From contig CALAEB010000576.1 in the NCBI GenBank assembly GCA_937890875.1, positions 1-10,824 of the forward strand: DNA of 10,824 nt, given 5' to 3'. Positions 1-6,656 of the stretch are shown piece by piece. This DNA comes from an uncultured Anaerolineaceae bacterium (GTDB lineage Bacteria; Chloroflexota; Anaerolineae; Anaerolineales; Anaerolineaceae). The position numbers were made by a program, and so were the translations under genes. The notes under the pieces are model-generated. The model did not search any database. It was given only the letters and a program-made list of their open reading frames with translations, and was not told the DNA's origin. The stretch's first letter is position 1, and every line of letters starts with the position of its first letter.

Positions 1-621
1 AGTGAGGTTTGACAGTGAAGTTTCGTTCAAGGAGGCAGCGGTAAATTTGCAGAACTGGTTAATCCGAATTCGTCCTATCATGGCATCAGCTTTACCAAAG
101 CAGTCGGTGCGGCGGCCTATGTGACCAGGATCCGGGCGATCCTGCTGCGGGACACCGGGGCGACTCTGGCGCCGGTCCATGCTTTCATTTTCCTCCAGGG
201 GTTGGAGACATTGAGCTTGCGGGTGGAACGGCATGTTGAGAATACGATTAAAGTGGTGGAATATCTTTCAAAACATCCGAATGTGGAGAAAGTAAATCAT
301 CCGTCTCTGCCGGATCATCCGCATCAAGAACTGTACAAGAAATATTTCCCGAACGGCGGGGCGAGTATCTTTACTTTCACCATCAAAGGCGGAGCGGCCG
401 AAGCGCAGGAATTTATCGATCGGCTGAAGATTTTCTCCTTGCTGGCTAATGTGGCTGACGTGAAGAGTTTGGTGATTCATCCGGCAAGTACCACACATTC
501 CCAGTTGTCGGAAGAAGAATTGCTGGATCAGGGTATTTATCCAAATACAGTCCGCTTCTCCATCGGAACCGAGAATATTGACGATATTCTGTGGGATATT
601 GAACAGGCGTTCAAAGGCTGA
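1..621 (+). CDS. metY: O-acetylhomoserine sulfhydrylase (MetY), 3' part, frame broken near left edge
   Basis: C-terminal part of a PLP-dependent Cys/Met-metabolism enzyme that makes homocysteine from O-acetylhomoserine and sulfide in the cytoplasm. Reading frame 1 is open from base 19 to the TGA at 619-621 (200 codons). It carries family hallmarks: GSGKFAEL, SYHGISFTKA, LLRDTGATLAPVHAF, LQGLETLSLRVERH, and the strongly conserved SLVIHPASTTHSQLSEEE, then TVRFSIGTENIDDI at the C-terminus. The PLP lysine lies upstream of the window. Frame 1 has stops at 10-12 and 16-18, while frame 2 reads VRFDSE there, resembling the family's SGKFDW segment. This suggests an indel between about 17 and 33. The upstream part is not visible, so a pseudogene and a sequencing error cannot be told apart. 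Identity is secure; intactness is not. Confidence 0.88.
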
Positions 622-655
622 ATCACTCAGGAATAATCCGTAACAGTGATTTTAT
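621..655 (+). terminator. possible weak terminator after metY
   Basis: AATCACT at 621-627 pairs with AGTGATT at 645-651, giving a 7-bp stem over a 17-nt loop. It starts at the last base of the metY stop codon and runs into TTTTAT. The large loop and short U-run make it a modest candidate. Confidence 0.35.
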
Positions 656-702
656 CCATTGATTACCGTTTGCAAAATGGACTGGAATCGTTCTTGGGCT
701 TG

Positions 703-737
703 CTGCATTTTTTTTCGGGCCTGAAAAGCAAATGCAG
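703..737. repeat. imperfect hairpin
   Basis: CTGCATTT (703-710) pairs with AAATGCAG (730-737). Inside it TTTTC (712-716) pairs with GAAAA (723-727) around the loop GGGCCT, with a small internal bulge. No U-tract follows, so it is not a clear intrinsic terminator. It may be an RNA structure or a second, weak stop signal for metY transcription. Confidence 0.4.
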
Positions 738-865
738 AACGGATTCGATTCCGGCGGAAAGTTCAAATTTTAGTGAACGGATAAAAAAATAAGGCGGAGG
801 TGCGACAAAATCAACATCTGATCCATAAATACAGTTAGATAACCAGCTTCATTACTCCTTATGTT

Positions 866-900
866 TGAGGATAAGCATGCATTCCACATGCTTATCCTCA
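866..900. repeat. perfect 14-bp inverted repeat (hairpin)
   Basis: TGAGGATAAGCATG (866-879) and CATGCTTATCCTCA (887-900) are perfect reverse complements around a 7-nt loop. The flanks on both sides are only mildly T- or A-rich (TTAGGTTTAA to the right), so a Rho-independent terminator is possible but not typical. It sits about 250 nt after metY and 370 nt before mtaB, far from both. Confidence 0.6.
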
Positions 901-1167
901 TTAGGTTTAAGCGTGAACTCTGAATTCTGTTACCGGAAAATACGATAACCGGAGCGTTTATCCATCATCAATTACTCACGGAATGTTGTTCTTTCGCTCA
1001 AATTTTTGAGATTGTCCGAAAATTTGAATATGACCCGGTGTCAGAAGGAATAGGTGCCTGAAATTTGGCGGATTTGTGGTTCTGTTTCCTTTTTCAATAA
1101 TTTGACTTTTGACACTTTACTCAATTATGGAAATGGCTTCGGATTGTCTGCATATAGCTGCCGTTGA

Positions 1168-1196
1168 TTGACTCGAAGAATGATTTCGTATAGAAT
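1168..1196 (+). promoter_or_regulatory. sigma-70 type promoter for mtaB
   Basis: A -35 box TTGACT (1168-1173) and a -10 box TAGAAT (1191-1196) are separated by the optimal 17 nt. Transcription would begin near 1203, giving a leader of about 65 nt before the mtaB start. A second possible pair (TTGACT near 1100) lies upstream but has a poorer -10. Confidence 0.55.
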
Positions 1197-1268
1197 TTAG
1201 ATGTGGAAGAATTTCTCCCTGAGACGCGTTTAAATTAATTTAATAAAGATAAAAGGAACGATAAGAAA

Positions 1269-2648
1269 ATGCCCAGAAAAATATATGCTGCAACCGCCTA
1301 TCAGAATCTGGATGATTTTGTTTACGGCAGTTCAAAATACCCTGTAGTCCTGAAAAATGGTTTATCCATCGGCGGCGGGAAAGTGTATCCCGAAGTGAAT
1401 TTTACCCTTCCGCCAATGTTGATTGAGTTACAGACGCTGCCGGATGTCCTTCAAAACTATCGCGAAATTATTGCCGGTATCTGTGACCGGGCCGTCGCCT
1501 TGGAAGTCCCGGGGTTTGTGGCCGAAATCGAAACGCTTCCCCCGATGACATTTCATCCGGAATGGGGAATCGAGGTGACGAAAATTGTCGTTGACACGAT
1601 TAAAGAATGCGAAAATAAACACGGGATTAATGGTGTGGTTCGCATTACTCCGAATGATATCCGTGAAGGGCGCGAATTGGAGCATATGTGGCATGGACGG
1701 CATTGGGATGCCATGTTTGAAACCTTTGAAGGCTGTGCGAAAGTCGGCGCCGACCTGCTCGCGGTCGAATCCGTGGGCGGCAAAGAAGTTCATGATGATG
1801 CTATCATTAATTGCGATTTGGATAAGTCATTATTCGCGTTGTCGGTTCTCGGCTGCCGTGACATGGAAAAACTTTGGACTGAAATCGTTGCGGTTGCGGA
1901 CCGTACCGGTACAATTGCGAGCGGCGACACGGCCTGCGGTTTCGGAAACTCGGCGATGGTATTGGCTGACCGCGGGTTTATTCCGAAGGTTTTTGCGGCG
2001 ATTGTGCGGGTCATGACGGTAGCCAGAAGCCTTGTGGCGCTGGAATGCGGCGCCAGGGGCCCTCACAAGGATTGCGGTTATGAGGGTGTGTTTATCAAAG
2101 CAATCACCGGTACGCCGATCACAACTGAAGGCCGGGTCGCCGCGTGCGCTCATCTTTCGCCGGTTGGCAATGTCGCGGCTTGTTTATGTGATCTCTGGAG
2201 CAACGAGTCCATTCAGAATATTAAATTACTGGGCGGGGCTGCACCGACTGTCTCTTTTGAACAATTGGTCTTTGACTGCCGGTTAATGAATCAGGCGATC
2301 GAAAAAGGAAAGGATGCGGTGCTTTTCCTGCGTGATTTGAATGCCGATTCGGATTCCGCTTTGGATCCGCAGGCGTATGTGCTGCGTCCGGATATCGTGC
2401 TCGATATTTCAAAAAAACTGGTATCGCTGGACGGCGATTATAACCGGACGAAATATGGCGCGGTTTATGCGGCTGAAGCGATCCGGGACGGTGTGGAAAA
2501 TGGCCGGCTGAAACTTTCCCGGAGAGAGAAAAGCTGGCTGGACCGGCTCCAGTCTCAAATTGACGAATTCCCGGATACTGCCGATGAATTGACTGCGCGG
2601 GTGATCAGTTCCTGCGATAAACTCGACCCGAAGAAATATGATTTATAG
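1269..2648 (+). CDS. mtaB: methanol:corrinoid methyltransferase family protein (MtaB)
   Basis: A 459-aa cytoplasmic zinc enzyme of the MtaB family, which moves the methyl group of methanol onto the Co(I) of a corrinoid protein (MtaC) in methanogens and acetogens. Length and motifs match along the whole protein: SKYPV near the N-terminus, ADLLAVESVGGKEV, GTIASGDTACGFGN, GPHKDCGYEG, KAITGTPITTEG, LWSNES and DPQAY. The three residues expected to bind zinc, by comparison with Methanosarcina MtaB (Glu164, Cys220, Cys269), are present as Glu167, Cys223 and Cys269. The ATG is preceded by AAAAGGA 11 nt away and by the 1168-1196 promoter. No mtaC or mtaA is adjacent, which is unusual; the corrinoid partner must be encoded elsewhere. 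The family call is firm. Methanol as the real substrate is inferred, since bacterial paralogues may use other methylated compounds. Confidence 0.9.
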   Translation: MPRKIYAATAYQNLDDFVYGSSKYPVVLKNGLSIGGGKVYPEVNFTLPPMLIELQTLPDVLQNYREIIAGICDRAVALEVPGFVAEIETLPPMTFHPEWGIEVTKIVVDTIKECENKHGINGVVRITPNDIREGRELEHMWHGRHWDAMFETFEGCAKVGADLLAVESVGGKEVHDDAIINCDLDKSLFALSVLGCRDMEKLWTEIVAVADRTGTIASGDTACGFGNSAMVLADRGFIPKVFAAIVRVMTVARSLVALECGARGPHKDCGYEGVFIKAITGTPITTEGRVAACAHLSPVGNVAACLCDLWSNESIQNIKLLGGAAPTVSFEQLVFDCRLMNQAIEKGKDAVLFLRDLNADSDSALDPQAYVLRPDIVLDISKKLVSLDGDYNRTKYGAVYAAEAIRDGVENGRLKLSRREKSWLDRLQSQIDEFPDTADELTARVISSCDKLDPKKYDL

Positions 2649-2712
2649 CGCAGAGCGCTTTTCTTCTGTTTCGGATATGATGGACAAGCCCGGTGATGTT
2701 TTAAAATAGGTT

Positions 2713-2758
2713 ATCTGTGACTCCCTGATCGTGGCAGATGAAGAAGAGAGTCACAGAT
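2713..2758. repeat. 11-bp perfect inverted repeat between mtaB and the next gene
   Basis: ATCTGTGACTC (2713-2723) and GAGTCACAGAT (2748-2758) are perfect complements over a 24-nt spacer, followed by TTTATCC. It lies 65 nt after the mtaB stop. It could be a weak terminator or attenuator, an mRNA-stabilising hairpin or a protein-binding site. The ribosome site of the downstream gene lies just outside the stem. Confidence 0.5.
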
Positions 2759-2780
2759 TTATCCGGAGGCCGGAATAGGG

Positions 2781-2816
2781 ATGGACGATAACTTTTTGCA
2801 GACTGGATGGAAGTGA
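2781..2816 (+). other. 11-codon leader ORF or displaced start before the activation-like gene
   Basis: An ATG at 2781, preceded by GGAGG (2764-2768) and TAGGG, opens an 11-codon frame (MDDNFLQTGWK). Its TGA overlaps an ATG at 2816 of the main gene as TGATG, the classic geometry of translational coupling. The short frame contains a T5 run (2792-2796). One extra T there would fuse it to the main frame, so a frameshift or sequencing error is an equal explanation. Confidence 0.3.
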
Positions 2817-3541
2817 TGCCCGTTTTAACCGATTGGGTTGTGCCGCTGGATATTGATGATGTTTTTGTCGGACAGGGCGCTGATCCGCTGATCATTCGCA
2901 AACGGTCACCGCAGCTGATCCCCGTAGCGGCGCGCGCGCTTGCTGAAGCGGAGAAATTGATCCGGAATGTCGTTGTTTATACGGTATTGGATGTGCGCGA
3001 ATTGTCTCATAACCGGCTGAAGCTGGAGGGCGATTGCGAGTTATACGGTGAATTTGTGACGACCCACCTTTGGAATGCCACCCGTGTCTTTGTTGTTGCC
3101 TGCACGATTTCGGATGCCTTGGGGCAACGGATCGGAGCGAGCATGAAAACAGATATTGTTTACGGGATGGCTCTGGACGGAATCGGTTCTTCTGCAGTCC
3201 AGAAATTGAGTTCCGCCGCCAGCGCACGGTTTTCCTCATGGGCTGCCGAAGAGAATCTGCAAACAACAATCCCGTTCAACCCGGGCATAATCGGCTGGCC
3301 GGTGAAAAGTGGGCAAAAGCAAATCTTTGATATTCTGGAGAACGTTTCACGGGAGATCCGTTTGAGTGAATCGTCGTTGATGATCCCTTTGAAATCGCTT
3401 TCGTTTGTGTTGGGCGTGGCCCCTGAAGTTGAATATATCGGTGATCCCTGCCAGCTTTGTTCACTTCGGGAAACCTGCATGTTTCGTAAAAAAGGAACCG
3501 CCCGGGATTGCCATAAAAATGACATTTCGGAATTCCATTAG
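2807..3541 (+). CDS. MetH-activation-domain-like protein with C-terminal four-cysteine motif
   Basis: A 244-aa protein resembling the reactivation domain of cobalamin-dependent methionine synthase, which binds the corrinoid-bearing partner and S-adenosylmethionine. Stand-alone homologues occur near corrinoid methyltransferase genes in anaerobes. Visible hallmarks are an N-terminal helical segment with PLDIDDV (residues 13-19), the core DALGQRIG and ALDGIGSSAVQKL (about 103-134), NPGIIGWPVKSGQKQIFDIL (158-177) and the family block LSESSLMIPLKSLSFVLGV (186-204). The tail has Cys215, Cys218, Cys224 and Cys235 (CxxCx5Cx10C), suggesting an iron-sulfur or other metal site. It follows mtaB by 158 nt on the same strand, so I infer a role in reactivating the corrinoid partner. 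The start is uncertain: ATG 2807 lacks a good ribosome site, ATG 2816 is alternative, and a GGAGG at 2764 points to an ATG at 2781 in another frame. The family call is good; the role is inferred. Confidence 0.75.
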   Translation: MEVMPVLTDWVVPLDIDDVFVGQGADPLIIRKRSPQLIPVAARALAEAEKLIRNVVVYTVLDVRELSHNRLKLEGDCELYGEFVTTHLWNATRVFVVACTISDALGQRIGASMKTDIVYGMALDGIGSSAVQKLSSAASARFSSWAAEENLQTTIPFNPGIIGWPVKSGQKQIFDILENVSREIRLSESSLMIPLKSLSFVLGVAPEVEYIGDPCQLCSLRETCMFRKKGTARDCHKNDISEFH

Positions 3542-3577
3542 TTGGTTCAAACATTGTCCTTTTAAAAGAAAGTCGCT

Positions 3578-3606
3578 TTATTGGATCGGTTTATTTATAG
3601 TATAAT
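3578..3606 (+). promoter_or_regulatory. probable promoter of the SDR gene
   Basis: A perfect -10 TATAAT (3601-3606) lies 45 nt before the SDR start in an AT-rich stretch. The -35 is poor (TTATTG at 3578-3583, 17-nt spacer). Transcription would start near 3612. Confidence 0.45.
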
Positions 3607-3650
3607 TAAATCCGGAAAGTTATTTATTTCACAAAAGGATGGTTAATAGA

Positions 3651-4427
3651 ATGAACCTGTTTGATTTTAGCGGAAAAGTTGCTGTGATCACCGGCGCTTC
3701 CAGCGGGTTGGGCGCGGATGCGGCGCGCGGATTTGCGGAGCATGGCGCCGATGTGGCTCTGCTCGCCCGCAGAAAAGAGAAATTGGATGCGCTGGTAGCG
3801 GAAATCAATGCGAAGAACGGCGGAAAGGCTTTTGCCGTCGCATGCGATGTGTCAAGTGAAACAGAGACAAAGGCTGCGGTGGAAGCCGTTCTGGCGCATT
3901 ACGGAAAAATCGATATTCTCCTGAATAACGCCGGGGTTGCTTTCGGCGGGTCGGTGGAAAGCATGACTGATGAGGATTGGGACCGGGCGATTGATGTCAA
4001 CCTGAAAGGCATCGTTCATACATGCAAGTATGTTGTTCCGGGTATGCGTGAACGCAAATATGGCCGCATTATTAACATTGCCTCTATTAATGCGTTTCTG
4101 GCGGACAAAGCGCCTCAGCTGTGGCGGCACGCATATAATATGACCAAAGCCGGCGTTGTCGGCCTGACGCGCGGGCTGGCAGCTTCTTATACGCAGTTCG
4201 GCATCACGGCCAATGCGATTTGCCCAGGACTTTTTGAAACAGAAATGACGGAAAACACGTTATTTAAGGCTTCTGAATTCTTAAAAGCGTACAATGCCTT
4301 ATGCCCTGCGTCCAGACCGGGTGAAAAAGGGGAATTAAATGCTCCGATTCTTTTCTTTGCCTCGGAAGGTTCCGGTTACGTTTCCGGTCAATATCTGCTT
4401 GTGGACGGCGGATTTTCGATCGTATAA
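3651..4427 (+). CDS. short-chain dehydrogenase/reductase (classical SDR)
   Basis: A 258-aa cytoplasmic NAD(P)H-dependent oxidoreductase of the classical SDR family. It shows the Rossmann glycine motif TGASSGLG (residues 14-21), NNAG (92-95), the structural Asn117 in DVNLKG, catalytic Ser145 and the YNMTK motif with Tyr162 and Lys166, then CPGLFETEM and the C-terminal SGQYLLVDGGFS. Arg40-Arg41 after the second strand favours NADP(H). It resembles gluconate 5-dehydrogenase and FabG-like members, but the substrate cannot be told from sequence. I chose ATG 3651 because AAAGGA (3634-3639) sits upstream of it; an in-frame ATG at 3639 overlaps that ribosome site and has none of its own. It has its own promoter and terminator, so a link with the mtaB genes is not shown. 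Confidence 0.88.
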   Translation: MNLFDFSGKVAVITGASSGLGADAARGFAEHGADVALLARRKEKLDALVAEINAKNGGKAFAVACDVSSETETKAAVEAVLAHYGKIDILLNNAGVAFGGSVESMTDEDWDRAIDVNLKGIVHTCKYVVPGMRERKYGRIINIASINAFLADKAPQLWRHAYNMTKAGVVGLTRGLAASYTQFGITANAICPGLFETEMTENTLFKASEFLKAYNALCPASRPGEKGELNAPILFFASEGSGYVSGQYLLVDGGFSIV

Positions 4428-4442
4428 CAATGGATGGATAAA

Positions 4443-4479
4443 TAAAAAAAGGGACCTCAAATTTTGAGATCCCTTTTTT
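4443..4479. terminator. bidirectional intrinsic terminator between convergent SDR and lrgB
   Basis: GGGACCTCAA (4451-4460) pairs with TTGAGATCCC (4464-4473) with one internal mismatch. The stem is flanked by A7 on the left and T6 on the right, so it gives a U-tract in both directions. It lies 15 nt after the SDR stop and serves the convergent lrgB transcript as well. Confidence 0.85.
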
Positions 4480-4590
4480 ATTTGGAAAGGGTTCCTGCAT
4501 TTCTTTCTGGACCTGTTCTTTTGCCGATCCTGTTGAGACGCAGGGGCTTTTTGTTTCAATTGATGCTTTTTGTGCCGAAGGGCAATTTAA

Positions 4591-5274
4591 TCAGATCGTC
4601 AGCAGGATGGCGATGACCGTTGTCACCAATCCGCAGACGCCCATTGCGATACCGCTGGTTGCCCCTTCGATTTCCCCGATTTCCAGTGCCCGCGCTGTTC
4701 CGACACCGTGGCTGCTGCTGCCGATTGCGATTCCTGCGGCAACCGGATCGGCAACTCTGAAAAAACGGACCATGAAATGGGACATGAAACCGCCCATAAT
4801 TCCTGTCATTGCCACCATAACGACCGTGATGGATGGAATTCCGCCCAATTGCCTACTGATTTCGATCGCGATCGGCATGGTGACGGACTTTGGCAGCAGC
4901 GAAGCCGTGAGCACTTCATCCAGACGGAAGAACCGGCAGCAGGCATAAATACTGCCCATCGACGCTAATGAACCCGCGGTACAGCCGACAATAATCGGGA
5001 TCGCATAAGTTTTCAGGATTTTAATTTGCTGGAAAATTGAATAAGCCAGTGCGGCGGTTGCCGGAGCGAGGAACATCGTGATGACATTCCCGCCCGCTTC
5101 ATAAGCTTCGAGCGGGATATCAAAGATCTTCAGTGTTAAAACAATCAGGATCACCGTGATAAACAGCGGGTTGATCAGGTGCGATTTGAATCTGTTTTTC
5201 AGCGCGGTGCTGGCTGTATAAAAAAAGAGGCTGATCGTGATTCCAAAAATAGGGTTGGATAAAATTTCAGTCAT
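4591..5274 (-). CDS. lrgB: LrgB/CidB family membrane protein
   Basis: A 227-aa integral membrane protein of the LrgB/CidB family, partner of the small LrgA protein. The pair was first described as modulators of murein hydrolase activity and autolysis; later work on homologues points to transport of small carboxylates such as pyruvate (Bacillus, Streptococcus) or glycolate and glycerate (plant PLGG1). Family signatures are MFLAPATAALA (67-77), LLPKSVTMPIA (126-136), GSSSHGVGTARALE (185-198) and EGATSGIAMG (203-212), with several hydrophobic segments throughout. Length is normal. Its ATG overlaps the end of lrgA by 8 nt, so the two are translationally coupled. It ends towards the shared terminator at 4443-4479. 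Family assignment is firm; the transported compound is unknown. Confidence 0.9.
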   Translation of the reverse strand: MTEILSNPIFGITISLFFYTASTALKNRFKSHLINPLFITVILIVLTLKIFDIPLEAYEAGGNVITMFLAPATAALAYSIFQQIKILKTYAIPIIVGCTAGSLASMGSIYACCRFFRLDEVLTASLLPKSVTMPIAIEISRQLGGIPSITVVMVAMTGIMGGFMSHFMVRFFRVADPVAAGIAIGSSSHGVGTARALEIGEIEGATSGIAMGVCGLVTTVIAILLTI

Positions 5275-5638
5275 TCAAATGCCGTTTCTTTCGGTTCATT
5301 AATTTGGTGGTAAGCGTAACAGTAAACGCGGTAACGATAAATGTGATGATGAGCGAGAACAGGCTGATAAACAACAGAATCAGGATTTTATCTTTCAGAT
5401 AATCATATTCATCAATAATTGCGACGGTCGCAGGGATAAAAAAGAAGGCCATATTCTGCAGCAAAAATTCAGAAATGTCCCGGATGGATTCCGTCCGGAT
5501 GACTTTGCTTATTAATAACAGGAGCAGCACAATCATGCTGATCACATTGGACGGAAACGAAAAAGGCAGCAGTTTGGATATAAACTCGCTGAGAAGACAT
5601 ATTGAAAAAAGGATCAGGATCTGTTTGAATAATTTCAT
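5267..5638 (-). CDS. lrgA: LrgA/CidA family holin-like membrane protein
   Basis: A 123-aa, very hydrophobic protein with about four membrane segments, of the LrgA/CidA family that works with LrgB. Visible features are MKLFKQILILF at the start, PSNVISMIVLLLLL (29-42; a variant of the usual PGSVIGM block), the signature NMAFFFIPATVAIID (62-76) and a basic tail NRKKRHLND. I chose the ATG at 5638 because it gives the usual family length; the frame stays open upstream to 5710, but that adds 24 residues without hydrophobic character. Only GAAAG is seen as a ribosome site. The gene lies 90 nt downstream of the busR-like gene on the same strand with no convincing terminator between, so co-transcription with it is likely. 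Confidence 0.85.
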   Translation of the reverse strand: MKLFKQILILFSICLLSEFISKLLPFSFPSNVISMIVLLLLLISKVIRTESIRDISEFLLQNMAFFFIPATVAIIDEYDYLKDKILILLFISLFSLIITFIVTAFTVTLTTKLMNRKKRHLND

Positions 5639-5728
5639 AAGCCGGCTTTCAAATTGAATTGGAAACATACAACATTTAGATGCAGGATAACAGGAACGTC
5701 TATCCAACATACGTGGTTGTTGTTCGGT

Positions 5729-6352
5729 TTATTTCCCTTTCAGGAATGATTCGACGATATCAACTGTTGAGATATCCCCAACAAATAATATCCGGTCGTT
5801 TACCATAATAGCAGAATATGGACCGGGCGAAAGCGTTGTGCTTTCACCTCTGGCAATTGCGATGACGGTAGCTCCGGTTTCATGCCAAAAGTTCACTTCA
5901 GACAACGACTTCCCGTGGAGCGGACTGTTTTCAGGGACAGTTACTTCATACAACTGATACGGATTGTTCCGGGCAAATTTCTCGTTCCTGTGTATGATCT
6001 CATTAACAGTTTCATAGATTTTCGTATTCAGTTTTTCCTGTTCTTCAAGCAACGTTTTCAATTCTTTTTGCAGCGTATGAATATTCTTCGTGTCGCCAAA
6101 GCGGCGGATAAACTGATTGGCTTTTTCCTTCGAAAGGACGATTACGCCGCTGTTTTGTTTAATTTCTACAATTCCCATATCGGCTAATTGTTTCAGGGAA
6201 CGCCGGATTGTCTCCGGCGAGACGCCATATTCAGAAGCCATCACGGATCTGCCGTAAATCTTAGCATTCTCTTTTAAGTCTCCCCTTGCAATGCGTGTAG
6301 CAATATCTACCGCAATCCGTCCATAAAGAGGAAAAATTTCGTTCTGCTTCAT
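5729..6352 (-). CDS. busR: BusR-like transcriptional regulator (GntR winged helix + RCK_C/TrkA-C)
   Basis: A 207-aa DNA-binding protein with an N-terminal GntR-type winged helix (about 8-75, with SVMASEYGVSPETIRRSLKQL as recognition region), a charged coiled-coil linker (about 88-125) and a C-terminal RCK_C/TrkA-C domain (about 133-205; NSPLHGKSLSEV, ATVIAIARGE, VNDRILFVGD). This order and length are those of BusR, the c-di-AMP-responsive repressor of the BusA/OpuA glycine betaine importer in Lactococcus and Streptococcus, where the RCK_C domain binds c-di-AMP. The gene is divergent from an osmolyte importer operon, which supports the call. It is followed by lrgA-lrgB on its own strand. No strong ribosome site is seen (AAGGA is 15 nt away), but a stop codon 12 nt upstream fixes the start. 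c-di-AMP binding is inferred from architecture. Confidence 0.85.
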   Translation of the reverse strand: MKQNEIFPLYGRIAVDIATRIARGDLKENAKIYGRSVMASEYGVSPETIRRSLKQLADMGIVEIKQNSGVIVLSKEKANQFIRRFGDTKNIHTLQKELKTLLEEQEKLNTKIYETVNEIIHRNEKFARNNPYQLYEVTVPENSPLHGKSLSEVNFWHETGATVIAIARGESTTLSPGPYSAIMVNDRILFVGDISTVDIVESFLKGK

Positions 6353-6458
6353 CTTATGTTTTCAAAGTCCTTCTGCCAGTTTTTCTGAAGGCTCGGAATT
6401 TTTGTCACTTTGGTGCCGACCCCGGCGCTTTCCTTCGCAGCGGAGAATATTTGACAGT

Positions 6459-6464
6459 ATTATA
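6459..6464 (-). promoter_or_regulatory. possible -10 box of the busR-lrgAB transcript
   Basis: The minus strand reads TATAAT here, about 107 nt upstream of the regulator's start codon. No good -35 is seen at 16 to 18 nt, so the call rests on the -10 alone. Confidence 0.3.
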
Positions 6465-6627
6465 CCGCAGCCCTGTCTATAGCGTATTATCCGCGGGAAT
6501 TTGAAATCCGGAAAGCCTTTTCGGACAAAAAGGAAAATTGCAATTCCACTGTTTTTGCTTTGCCCAAAAAAAAGGATCTTCGCGTATCTCCACCCAATTT
6601 TGATTTTCTGCGGAGGATCATAAAAAA

Positions 6628-6656
6628 TTGACTATGTAACAACTTTAAGTTATCAT
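6628..6656 (+). promoter_or_regulatory. sigma-70 type promoter of the opuC operon
   Basis: A -35 TTGACT (6628-6633) and a -10 TATCAT (6651-6656) with exactly 17 nt between them. The start of transcription would be near 6663, inside the right arm of the inverted repeat at 6636-6668, leaving a leader of about 130 nt. Confidence 0.6.

Larger units (their letters stand above)
622..1268. other. 647-nt non-coding stretch between metY and mtaB
   Basis: I find no credible gene here on either strand; open frames are short and lack ribosome sites. The stretch holds the weak metY terminator, an imperfect hairpin at 703-737, a perfect 14-bp hairpin at 866-900, a short palindrome CTCAAATTTTTGAG at 997-1010 and the mtaB promoter at 1168-1196. 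The 3' half is AT-rich. No tRNA fold and no convincing riboswitch core were seen. Confidence 0.6.

Noticed and set aside
861..923. Small plus-strand ORF of 20 codons
   Set aside because: It lies over the 14-bp hairpin, lacks a ribosome site and shows no recognisable protein character.
997..1010. Palindrome CTCAAATTTTTGAG, similar to the stem-loop core at 4456-4468
   Set aside because: AT-rich and short; similarity to the terminator core is probably chance and no T-run follows.
1036..1085. Cobalamin-riboswitch-like string (AAGGAATAGGTGCC) upstream of a B12-dependent enzyme gene
   Set aside because: Only a short resemblance to the GGGAA...GGTG part of the core; the conserved B12 box and flanking stems are not found, and the string lies upstream of the best mtaB promoter.
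4546..4573. Direct repeat GCTTTTTGT (4546-4554 and 4565-4573)
   Set aside because: Two low-complexity 9-mers beyond a convergent terminator; no further copies or associated feature.
6451..6479. Perfect TTGACA on the plus strand as a second opuC promoter
   Set aside because: No acceptable -10 at 16 to 18 nt (TGTCTA at 17); the 6628-6656 promoter is much better.
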